Positions 46,401 to 51,564 of a DNA stretch of 64,000 nucleotides are shown in pieces (within the stretch, counting starts at the first letter, position 1; every line of letters starts with the position of its first letter). This DNA is from Diospyros lotus. Lineage: Eukaryota; Streptophyta; Magnoliopsida; Ericales; Ebenaceae. The translations under genes were made by a program, and so were the position numbers. The notes under the pieces were generated by a model that was not told where the DNA came from, did no database searches, and saw nothing but the letters and a program-made list of their open reading frames with translations. Location: NCBI RefSeq assembly GCF_014633365.1, contig NC_068347.1:36029717-36093716 (forward strand), written 5' to 3'.

Positions 46401-47162
46401 TGCAGGTACACGGATGACATGGAGCTTGATGATGCTGTCCACACGGCAATCTTGACCCTGAAGGAGGGGTAAGAAAATGAACTTTTCTAATGCATGAGAA
46501 ATAAGGGCTGCTTATGAAATTTTTTCTCTTTGATTATCATGCTCAGGCTCCTCTATCTGTGCATGAATATTTTCCCTGCTCAGTGTTAGATGTTTTCTTT
46601 TAACAAATCTTTTAGGCCTTCGTTCTTTGCAAACATATTTATTTTGGGTGGACTGGGATAGACCATTTCCACCTAAAAAATGATTTAATAAATTTTTGTT
46701 TCGAAGGGATGAATGCATCCAAAGACTTGTCAGTAGGGTGCAAGTGTAAACAAATATAAAATATATTCAAGTTCTGTACTACTATGTTCTTCACGATCCT
46801 ATAGAACTCTTTTATCTTTTGGCATGTGCTGCCACAGGAATATGGGTTTGGCATTTGGTGCCATTCAAAAGAATCAAAACTTAGCCCTTTTCTCGTCTTT
46901 ACCATTTTGAATGCCCTTTTGTAACCTCTGTCTTTGATGTATTTCTCCAGATTTGAAGGGCAGATCTCTGAAAAGAACATCGAGATTGGGATAATTGGCA
47001 CTGACAAAAAATTTAGGTAAGTTTCCCCTGTTATTTCCTGGTGGTTTTGAGTCCTTGACTCTGCCATGTTTGGGGTGAATGATCACTTGGTCATGTTTTT
47101 GTTTGAATGGCAGAGTGCTAACACCATCTGAAATTGCCGATTACCTGGAGGAAGTTGAGTAG
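13422..47162 (+). CDS. PAB1: 20S proteasome subunit alpha type-2 (11 coding exons)
   Basis: This is a structural alpha subunit of the 20S proteasome core, which forms part of the outer heptameric ring in cytosol and nucleus and is not itself proteolytic. Coding exons: 13422-13462, 13600-13676, 27613-27677, 30591-30637, 31530-31605, 34204-34271, 36332-36401, 45561-45646, 46406-46468, 46951-47016, 47114-47162. They total 708 bases and join in frame to 235 residues plus TAG, the usual length of plant alpha-2. The protein begins [20 protein letters not shown], the alpha-subunit N-terminal signature, and continues with [19 protein letters not shown]. Later come [36 protein letters not shown] and the end YLEEVE. 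Every intron is GT-AG except intron 1, which starts GC. Introns 2 (13.9 kb) and 7 (9.2 kb) are swollen by transposons. No frame damage is seen, so the gene is probably active. Confidence 0.96.
13463..13599 (+). other. PAB1 intron 1 with GC donor
   Basis: The exon ends ACGTTCAG and the intron starts GCATGG. The acceptor is ATGGAACAG at 13599. Only this placement keeps the conserved LTTFSPSGK frame, with AG from exon 1 joined to T from exon 2. GC-AG introns are a known minority class, but this donor lacks the strong +4 and +6 consensus they usually have. Confidence 0.8.
13720..13861 (+). repeat. Second copy of the 142-bp duplicated segment
   Basis: This is the counterpart of 11351-11492, in the same orientation. 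It lies directly before the truncated left end of the chromovirus, so that breakpoint may have arisen in the same rearrangement. Confidence 0.8.
13953..14660 (+). pseudogene. Chromovirus gag knuckle and protease remnant
   Basis: One frame runs through [13 protein letters not shown], an acidic linker, [17 protein letters not shown] and a protease-like [16 protein letters not shown]. The usual D-S/T-G active-site triad reads D-S-R, so the catalytic loop is damaged. A frameshift follows at about 14290, after which [19 protein letters not shown] sequence continues. The layout parallels that of the minus-strand relic at 1622-2010. Confidence 0.75.
14829..15105 (-). repeat. Copia 3' LTR
   Basis: On the minus strand it starts TGTGGATAATTAAAG and ends ATTAAATCTATA. 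The terminal TG/CA pair is damaged at the end by one change, because the other copy ends CTACA. It is uninterrupted and so shows the state before the solo-LTR insertion found in the other copy. Confidence 0.93.
15106..17600 (-). pseudogene. Copia pol: integrase C-terminus, reverse transcriptase, RNase H
   Basis: Read right to left. 16761-17600 is the integrase C-terminal half, with NTPQQND and AERKN near the edge and [10 protein letters not shown] further on. 16483-16680 opens the reverse transcriptase ([21 protein letters not shown]). 15877-16119 keeps the catalytic [11 protein letters not shown] motif. 15481-15702 and 15097-15477 hold the RNase H zone ([19 protein letters not shown] and [12 protein letters not shown]). 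Frame breaks separate the pieces, so no single product could be made. Confidence 0.9.
17625..20915 (-). mobile_element. RTE-type LINE inserted in the copia integrase
   Basis: A non-LTR element in minus orientation. It carries an N-terminal glutamine/asparagine repeat (20555-20640), an AP-type endonuclease (GSWNIGTL near 20500, [15 protein letters not shown] near 20070, a [13 protein letters not shown] zone near 19890), then RVT_1 reverse transcriptase (18808-19305; [12 protein letters not shown] near 18420) and the C-terminal WFGHVRR motif near 17870. It ends in a short TTG repeat tail (complement of AACAACAAC at 17625-17641) instead of a long poly(A), which is typical of the RTE clade. The flanking duplication AGATAGGAGCCAAT / AGATATGAGCCAAT (17611-17624 and 20916-20929) has one mismatch. 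Frameshifts and stops make it inactive. Confidence 0.92.
17662..20807 (-). pseudogene. RTE endonuclease/reverse-transcriptase open frame, broken
   Basis: The frame is split into pieces at 20346-20807, 19425-20315, 19286-19471, 19048-19305, 18808-19041, 17977-18486 and 17662-17976. In the endonuclease the usual glutamate of the QET motif is changed: the sequence reads CLQVTRWVG near 20405-20430, so a metal-binding residue is lost. The reverse transcriptase keeps F-A-D-D at its active site. The mix of an intact active site in one domain and loss in the other suggests drift after insertion. Confidence 0.85.
20930..22930 (-). pseudogene. Copia gag, knuckle, protease and integrase N-terminal half
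   Basis: 22168-22713 is a UBN2-type gag segment ([38 protein letters not shown]). 21101-22171 continues with the knuckle [15 protein letters not shown] and a protease site reading [12 protein letters not shown], where the usual D-S/T-G has L in the middle. The integrase zinc region follows ([21 protein letters not shown]), then [12 protein letters not shown]. The integrase core resumes at 20930-21000 as [12 protein letters not shown] before the RTE insertion. A few stops break the frame. Confidence 0.9.
22942..23566 (-). repeat. Copia 5' LTR containing a nested solo LTR
   Basis: The two LTR parts are 22942-23101 and 23449-23566. The intervening 347 bp is a solo LTR plus one copy of its 5-bp duplication. 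Outside the insertion the copy matches 14829-15105 closely, with scattered substitutions. Confidence 0.93.
23102..23443 (-). mobile_element. Solo LTR, 342 bp
   Basis: The plus-strand ends are TGTTAGAAC and CTATGACA. The flanking duplication is ATAAG at 23097-23101 and 23444-23448. The uninterrupted copia LTR at 14829-15105 has a single ATAAG at the same place, so the insertion is proven by its empty site. A TATA-like CTATATAAGCC on the minus strand gives the orientation. It is the product of LTR-LTR recombination of an element whose family I cannot name. Confidence 0.93.
23572..26865 (+). pseudogene. Chromovirus pol: RT, RNase H, integrase, chromodomain remnant
   Basis: The reverse transcriptase reads [11 protein letters not shown] (23665-23700) and [13 protein letters not shown], but the catalytic box reads [10 protein letters not shown] near 24001-24035, with N for the first aspartate. 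A second frame continues [12 protein letters not shown] and [16 protein letters not shown]. RNase H remnants lie at 24530-24760. Integrase pieces lie at 25020-25330 and 25948-26300 ([19 protein letters not shown]). A late segment, [11 protein letters not shown] then [20 protein letters not shown] (26690-26850), resembles the chromodomain of plant chromoviruses. Many stops show it is inactive. Confidence 0.87.
25338..25939. mobile_element. hAT-like MITE in the chromovirus integrase
   Basis: The left end is TAGGTGCGTGCA. The right end on the opposite strand reads TAAGGGTGTGCACGG, an imperfect inverted repeat. Sub-terminal regions are rich in GCGGTTTGG and its complement. The flanks CTTTTCAG (25330-25337) and CTTTCCAA (25940-25947) match at six of eight positions, fitting the 8-bp duplication of hAT elements. 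Removing the insert rejoins the integrase sequence. No transposase is present. Confidence 0.7.
26884..27212 (+). repeat. Chromovirus 3' LTR
   Basis: It follows the polypurine run AAAGGGGGGGAAAG. It starts TGTCATGTACC and ends TTGGATCTGACA (329 bp), with a TATA-like CAGTATATAAG in the middle. The solo LTR at 33174-33532 is an inverted relative with the same ends and TATA context. Confidence 0.88.
28000..28571. mobile_element. Solo LTR, 572 bp
   Basis: The ends are TGTTACAATTGG and ACTCTAACA. The 5-bp duplication is TGAGT at 27995-27999 and 28572-28576. The interior has CCTGGTTCATGCC-type sequence common in antisense copies of plant LTRs, so it may lie on the minus strand. No internal domain remains and the family is unknown. 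Confidence 0.85.
29920..30213. other. Possible plastid-derived DNA (NUPT)
   Basis: The stretch from AGAAAGAATGGAAAAGAATG to GATGAGATTATGGA differs in composition from the surrounding intron. It reads like a chloroplast intergenic spacer, and I associate it with the region just before psbM. Its end, GAGATTATGGA, fits that gene's start context. This rests on memory of chloroplast sequence, not an alignment, so it is tentative. Confidence 0.4.
30638..31529 (+). other. PAB1 intron 4 with a MITE
   Basis: The donor is ACAG/GTTTAA and the acceptor CATATGCAG, splitting a serine codon. About half of the intron is the MITE at 30744-31168. Confidence 0.85.
30744..31168. mobile_element. MITE-like element, about 425 bp
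   Basis: The left end is TTATGTTTGGAATTAATGAA. The right end on the opposite strand is CACCCTGTTTGGAATGAATG, so imperfect inverted termini are present. The interior repeats GGAATTC and CAAATTCC motifs in both orientations. No clear target-site duplication or coding capacity is seen, so the superfamily is undecided. Confidence 0.6.
32590..34010 (-). mobile_element. Second, degenerate RTE LINE fragment (in PAB1 intron 5)
   Basis: Several stretches match the RTE element at 17625-20915 in order and orientation. Examples are TGGTCTTATAGCAGTTTAATAAAACTTTTC (33 kb; counterpart near 18062), TTTTTACTAAATTTACATT (33721), and the AGCGAGTTCATCTATCACTAGAGCAAA zone (33880; counterpart near 18475). These cover the reverse-transcriptase and C-terminal part. 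Frame damage is heavy. A solo LTR (33174-33532) sits inside it. The outer ends are approximate. Confidence 0.7.
33174..33532 (-). mobile_element. Solo LTR, 359 bp, chromovirus-type
   Basis: The plus-strand ends are TGTCTGATC and ACGTGACA. The duplication is AAACT at 33169-33173 and 33533-33537. On the minus strand it reads TGTCACGTACCTA, then CAGTATATATACAG, then TCAGATCCTTAGATC, like the chromovirus 3' LTR at 26884-27212. It therefore belongs to the same family and inserted after the RTE fragment. Confidence 0.92.
34272..36331 (+). other. PAB1 intron 6 with a copia fragment
   Basis: The donor TGG/GTAAGT and acceptor TCTCTGCAG split a glycine codon. The intron holds the copia fragment at about 34561-35950 and a C-run next to a CA repeat at 36220-36250. 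Confidence 0.85.
34561..35950 (+). mobile_element. Truncated Ty1/copia: 5' LTR, primer site, partial gag
   Basis: An LTR-like segment ends TCTTCACA at 35007, directly followed by TGGTATTAGAGCC, a methionine-initiator primer site with one change. After a leader, ATG at 35360 opens a gag-like frame: [13 protein letters not shown], then [21 protein letters not shown] stop follows at about 35489. Further pieces read [19 protein letters not shown] and [20 protein letters not shown], then [14 protein letters not shown]. The element stops near 35950, with no pol. The LTR start near 34561 is a guess. Confidence 0.72.
37300..39065. mobile_element. hAT-like repeat with GC-rich internal segment
   Basis: It begins TAGGGATATGCATTCGG followed by many CCGAACCGAA motifs. 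It ends with related AACCGAACCC and GAACTGAACC sequence near 39010-39055, as in non-autonomous hAT relatives. A 71-72 bp unit around TTGGACTTTGAACTAATCG repeats three times (37441, 37513, 37584). The core at 38220-38880 is GC-rich and unlike its surroundings. On the minus strand a conserved-looking segment, [16 protein letters not shown] then [10 protein letters not shown], ends at 38231 before a GT donor, which suggests a captured exon of unknown origin. Termini and duplication are not firmly found. Confidence 0.5.
38395..38720. repeat. GC-rich imperfect repeat units
   Basis: Three imperfect copies carry GAAGCCGACGGTGAAGG-type sequence (near 38421, 38577 and, more diverged, 38716), with intervening GGGTCTCGG and GGTGCAGGGG phrases. 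They lie inside the hAT-like repeat. The proline-rich open frames on the minus strand come from this repeat, and I do not call them genes. Confidence 0.6.
39310..39605. repeat. Tandem duplication, about 145-bp units
   Basis: Two copies share GGTAAATTGGT, then TACTTATTG, TATTTCTCAAACGCCAAG and GCAATTTTGCCA. The second copy ends exactly at the LTR start at 39606. Confidence 0.8.
39833..43198 (-). mobile_element. Truncated Ty1/copia element (5' LTR, gag, protease, integrase, RT start)
   Basis: The 5' LTR is 42899-43198 (300 bp; minus strand TGTTGGAAGAAG to AATTTCTTCA). TGGTATGAGAACC beside it is a variant primer site. Gag spans 42137-42826 with one internal stop ([16 protein letters not shown]). 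41189-42124 holds the knuckle [15 protein letters not shown] and protease site [11 protein letters not shown]. The integrase zinc and core regions lie at 40920-41297 ([23 protein letters not shown]), and 40214-40927 gives [20 protein letters not shown]. The reading ends in the first reverse-transcriptase motif ([15 protein letters not shown]) at about 39835-39960. Only a few frame breaks separate the pieces. Confidence 0.88.
43199..44671 (-). pseudogene. Gypsy gag and leader remnant
   Basis: Near 43410-43500 the minus strand resembles the gag end of the relic at 2220-2310 (phrases around TCATTTTCACAATTGGTCT). 43624-43809 reads [20 protein letters not shown]. No intact frame remains. The part nearest the LTR (44040-44660) is the untranslated leader. 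A short phrase, GGGTAATCGATCGCCTCA, occurs twice near 44151 and 44181. Confidence 0.6.
45647..47113 (+). other. PAB1 introns 8-10
   Basis: Introns 45647-46405, 46469-46950 and 47017-47113 lie between exons 8 and 11. All begin GTAAGA or GTAAGT and end AG. They are T-rich with no transposon I can recognise, so the 3' end of the gene keeps a compact structure. Confidence 0.85.
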
Positions 47163-47939
47163 CTTAAAGCATTGATATCTATCTATCTTGTCAGTAAAGT
47201 AAAGGCTCGTGCAATCCTGGTGTGAAGCTGGGTTTTTCTGCTACAAAATCTATATCCGGTTCTGTTGGTAGAAAATTATGAATTGAAAACCGGTGGACAT
47301 TTGTGGTGAACATTTGTTGTCTATGGCCATCTGGCTCCCATGTTCTACTTCTTAAAACATTTGTGCTTCAATCTCTATTTCAGTTTCGATGCTGTGCTTT
47401 TTCCATCGGCTTGGCTTGCTTCGTTTATTTGGCAACTTGTTTATTTTGGTTCAGCCAAACCTAAATCTGGGTTCATGGAGAACAAATCCGGGTTTGCTCG
47501 ACCCAAATTCGGTTTGGGGAAAGAATCTTGCCAAGTCAATTTTCTGGTGGTGAAGAGTAAAAAAGAGGGTGAGTTTCCGTAGTAATGATAATAAAGCTGG
47601 CTTTGAGATTGGAAAATTACGGGGTTAAAAGCTAAGGTTACAGTGTGAATATGATCCTCAGATTTTGAAGATAGATGGTAAAGTTATATATAAATATGAC
47701 TTTTTTCTCACCTTACTTTCTACTCTCAAAAGGCAAGCCAGCCAGTCGCCTTGGAGAGGAATGAAGACAAATAAGTAGGCGCGATGATGGAGAGGGTCTT
47801 AAATGTGCAGTGTTTAATAATCTTATCTATTGAATTGTTTTGATCTCCCTGTATAATTTCTGTAATGTACGGATGCAATACTGTTCCAAATTCACAGAGG
47901 AAAAATATGTTTAAAATTATTAGCTAAAGAATAGCAGCG
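47163..47939 (+). other. PAB1 3' flank and untranslated region
   Basis: No further gene is seen. A canonical AATAAA at 47590-47595 is a possible polyadenylation signal about 430 bases after the stop, with T/G-rich sequence around it. Plant signals are loose, so the true end could differ. Confidence 0.35.
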
Positions 47940-48013
47940 GCTTTCGTAGCTCAGTTGGTTAGAGCACCCGTCCAATAAGGGGGAGGTCTTGCTTCCGATT
48001 CTCAACGAAAGCA
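47940..48013 (+). tRNA. Degenerate tRNA-like gene, probably a pseudogene
   Basis: A 74-base cloverleaf-like sequence. The acceptor arm GCTTTCG pairs with CGAAAGC and a discriminator A follows. The D arm is GCTC-AGTTGGTTA-GAGC. The anticodon arm CCCGT-CCAATAA-GGGGG has a mismatch, and its loop lacks the universal U33. The T arm TTGCT-TCCGATT-CTCAA pairs at only three of five positions. The nominal anticodon would be AAT, but the decay makes the isotype unreliable. The A and B box regions are partly kept. Confidence 0.6.
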
Positions 48014-48875
48014 AGATTCTTTGTTTTGCTGTTTTCATTTTCTTCACAAAAGATGGCACTTTGACAAGTTGAGCTGAGTTATACTTTTTGTCTTATTTTC
48101 CAAGAAGAGAAACGAATGCCCTTGCATTTTGAGCCTTCAATAATTTTCTCTTCAATTACAGTTTTACTCTTAAGAACGAAGTTAAAAGCTAAATAGCCTA
48201 TAATAGAATTTACATATATTACTTATTGTTAACATATATTAATAAGCAAGAAGTATAATACCACAATCTGTTTCTTGATGTTGTTATTTAAACCTTTATT
48301 TTGCAGTGCAGCAACAACAAAAAAAAGAAAGAAAAAGAAAAACAATATCAAGCATGCTGTTTATAGAAACGAAAATGGCTTTTCCTACAAAATGACCCAC
48401 CAATATGACAATAAAAGCCATTTTTTGAAAATTAAAAAAACATTATTTTCTAAAAATTTCAAATACTACATATAACCCAACAATATGACAACAGTATTTC
48501 TAAAAAAAAATAAGAATTCTGTGAATGGAATCGACAACAGTATTTCATAAGCAAAATGATCATAACCAATTTTTTAAAACCGACATCTTAATTAGAAAAA
48601 CAACAAACATTTTACAACTTAAGATGGACAAGTCTTATATACAAAAACTGCATTTAATTGTTTTCACTTTGAAAGAGATATTAGAAGCAAAGAAAAGCGG
48701 AGCAACGTGGGTAAAGATCAATCATAGATGCATAGTTGAGAGAGGCAAGGCATCCACGAGGCAAGCAAAGGTAGTTGGGAGCCAACAATTTTCAACAGGT
48801 GGGGGCTGGTTAGAAAAGAAAGGCAAATTAATGTTATGTGTGAGTGTATATGTGTTAATGTGTGTGGGAGTGTTT
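48014..48875. other. AT-rich intergenic DNA
   Basis: No gene or repeat family is recognised. A-rich tracts lie near 48313-48345. The open frame at 48525-48914 has no recognisable features. Confidence 0.4.
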
Positions 48876-48917
48876 GTCTCACATTGCTCAGTGAAAAAGT
48901 CTAAGCGGGTATAAATA
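48876..48917 (+). promoter_or_regulatory. USE-like plus TATA pair, snRNA-type promoter relic
   Basis: GTCTCACATTG (48876-48886) differs at two positions from the plant snRNA upstream sequence element RTCCCACATCG. TATAAATA follows 23 bases later (48910-48917), the spacing of Pol III-type plant snRNA promoters. No snRNA sequence follows, so this may be a relic or a repeat-borne copy. Confidence 0.4.
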
Positions 48918-49240
48918 GACCAAATCTTGATATTAGGTTTGGGCCTTAAAGGGTACCTAGATTTTGTGAGCGGGCAAAACCATACCCACACGCAAGCGCC
49001 GCCATCATCCGTCCGGTCAGATCAATATGACTAAAATAATATATTTTTAATAAAAAATTATTTAATATATTATTTTATTTTAATATTAATCCCATGCTCT
49101 CCATGTCTCCAGTGAGTGCTGTCGCGGTCCCAGTCCCAGGTAGCTTTCCGAATTTCCTGCTGTTGCTTTCCTCAATTTATGCACGGTTGCCTCCATTTTC
49201 CTGTGATTGTGTCGGGCTGTCCAGGTGTCCCATGCTTTGC

Positions 49241-49271
<31 letters not shown>

Positions 49272-50289
49272 AGCTTTAAGTTGCGCGAAAAAAAAAATTC
49301 TTGTTTTGGAGCTCCACCATCTCTCTCTTCTGTTAAATTTTTAGAATCTCCTCACTGTTAATCAGCGAGCTTATTTCATTTCTCCAATCTTTCTTCTTTC
49401 AAACAAAAGAGCCAAATACACCACTGCGAATTCTGCCAGCTCCGATAGTTCTCGGCTGTTGTTCTACCTATAAGATAATTTCATCTTGTTAAGACTATCG
49501 TCGTAGTCTGCTAGCTGTCGGTGCAGGACGATTCTGTTTTTAGGACAATATTTTTGCGTAACTTGATCTGTATTAATTTCTTTGCTCGTTATAGCGTTGT
49601 CTACTTCGACAATTAATTACAGCTTTCTTGTACCGATTTTATATGTAATTACTGCTATTACCCCAACAATTAATTAGAAGGGGCATTGTCAGGATTGGGA
49701 TGGCTTTTGTCTGAACAAAACATTAATATATGCTGGCACTCATTTGACTTGGTCGGAAGTGGTGGCTTCGGATGAACATACATACATACATATATATATT
49801 TAAACAACTTTGTATTTAAACAATGGATAATGCTATTCGACCATCCTCAACGCTACCCTCAATGCCACCCTACGATATATCGCGATATATTGATACGGAA
49901 AAATCACAATTTATTGCAATGGAAAGAGCAACCCATTTCATTAACAAAATTCAAATTTCTCACCTCCCCATCTCTCTCTCTCTTTTTCTCTCTGTGCTGA
50001 AATCGGCTTACTGCCGTGACACACACACACACACACATGCACGCACTCTTTCTCTCTCTCTCTGCCATCCCTTCTTCTCCTTTCGGCCGTAACTCTCTCT
50101 TTGTCTCCATTGTCCCTTCTTCCCCTTCCGACTGTGGCTCTTTCTCTTTCGTCCATTCAACCCGACCAAGCCTCCAGTGTTCTAAAGACTCGTTCTTGTC
50201 GTATCTCTCCTTTCACCTCCAACAACCATCTCTCTCTCCCTCTCCCTCCCGCCCATGCAAACGAGCCTCCTCATTGCAGTAGCTTCGAT
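48918..50289. other. Intergenic DNA with microsatellites
   Basis: A TA microsatellite lies at 49241-49267 and a CA run at 50020-50037, next to CT-rich stretches (49970-50260). No coding sequence is supported. The CT-rich open frames on both strands are low-complexity. Confidence 0.45.
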
Positions 50290-50880
50290 CTATCAGGAGG
50301 TAAGTTTTTTAGTTCTATCAATAGTGATTTTTAGCACACATCCATGATATATATGTATATACACATGACTATGGTTTAACTGAAAGTTTAAACTTAGATC
50401 TACGGAGATTCGACCGTTGGATCTTGTTAGTTTTTGGGTATGTTGGTAGGTGTCGGGTGGTTGCCTCTGATCGCCGAAAACCACCGGCTACGGTGGTTGC
50501 CGGCGACTAACAATGTGTGTTTCTATTGTAGACGAAAATTAAAAATCAGATCTACGAAAATCCAACAGTTAAATCTGGCTTGGTTTTGTATATGTTGACC
50601 TTCTTGACTTGGTATTTCTAATGATAGGCTATGGTCGTTGGAATTTCCAACCGACAGTGGTCACCAACAACCATTGGCGGCGACAGTTGTGGCTGGCTAT
50701 TTTACGCGTATGTATACATATATAATCATGTACGTATTTCCTTTCTTTTGCTTTAATTTTTATGTTTGCTTTATGATTTGTTTTATGGTGATGATGATGA
50801 TAATTTGAGTTTTTGAAATAGAAATTATCGACATTCAATTTTAGCCGACCCTGATTCGTTTTGGGTCGCGGTGAGTAAGT
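50290..50880. repeat. Dispersed repeat related to 3400-4280 (opposite orientation)
   Basis: Phrases GATCTACGGAGATTCG (50397) and CAGATCTACGAAAATCC (50548) mirror GGATTTCCGTAGATC (3733) and neighbours on the other strand. Each lies in a frame of GC-richer, CGGC-repeat-bearing DNA. It is probably LTR or leader sequence of an unassigned retroelement family. Confidence 0.5.
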
Positions 50881-51473
50881 CTAGAGTGCCAAGAAGAGGA
50901 AAACAGGGGCTCTAGATATGAGTCAACACAGGAGTTTTTTTACATGGTTCGGCCAGAACGATGCCTACTCCATGACCGCCCTTTGATTATTCTCTCAGAA
51001 TGGCGGTGTCTGATTATTCTTTATGTCTCTATCCCTCATGATATCTCTGACTCCTATTTATCTTTGAGGGGCCTTTACAATTTTGATAACGTATAGGAAT
51101 ATAATGATTACATAATGGGGGACAAACAACCCTTATCACCTACACAAAATCGGGAGTGAGATCCCCATTATGAGGAGCATGGGTGGTTGGAGATAAAGCA
51201 AATGGACCCTATTTCTGACTTCTCAACAACTTTGCCACTTATGCGAGCTGGAGGTTTTAGGCCAGCGATCTGGTCGGTCCAGTGAACTGAAAACAAATCA
51301 AATTCTTTTACAACTCAAAACAAATCACCTTTTTTAATTTCTGTTATACGTATTTCCCGCATCATTCCTCATGAGCCAGACTTAGTCCAATGGGCCGGCC
51401 CAATCGCTCGAAGCCCAGAAGGCCCAAACGGCCTCGCCAAAGAAAGTCCATACACCATCAAGATCCGAAGCTC
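50881..51473. other. Unassigned sequence, possibly LTR-like
   Basis: TTTACATGGTTCGGCC at 50939-50954 is a phrase frequent in plant LTR and leader DNA. Near 51390-51440 several TGGGCC/GGCCCA motifs cluster just before the telomere-like tract. Site II motifs beside telo-boxes mark many plant housekeeping promoters, but no gene follows on either side here. Confidence 0.3.
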
Positions 51474-51564
51474 GGTTTAGGGTTCAGGGTTCAGGGGTCA
51501 GGGTTTAGGGTTTAGGGTTGGGGGTTGGGGGTCGGGGTTCGGGGTTAGGGGTTCAGGGTTAGGG
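51474..51564 (+). repeat. Interstitial degenerate telomere-like repeat
   Basis: About 13 seven-base units of GGTTTAG, GGTTCAG, GGTTGGG, GGTCGGG and GTTAGGG type, derived from the plant telomere unit TTTAGGG. Two adjacent units (51502-51516) are perfect. The tract ends directly at the poly(T) that represents the poly(A) tail of the L1 LINE. Confidence 0.85.

Noticed and set aside
51474..51564. True chromosome end
   Set aside because: The units are degenerate, only about 90 bp long, and flanked by unrelated DNA on both sides, so the tract is interstitial.
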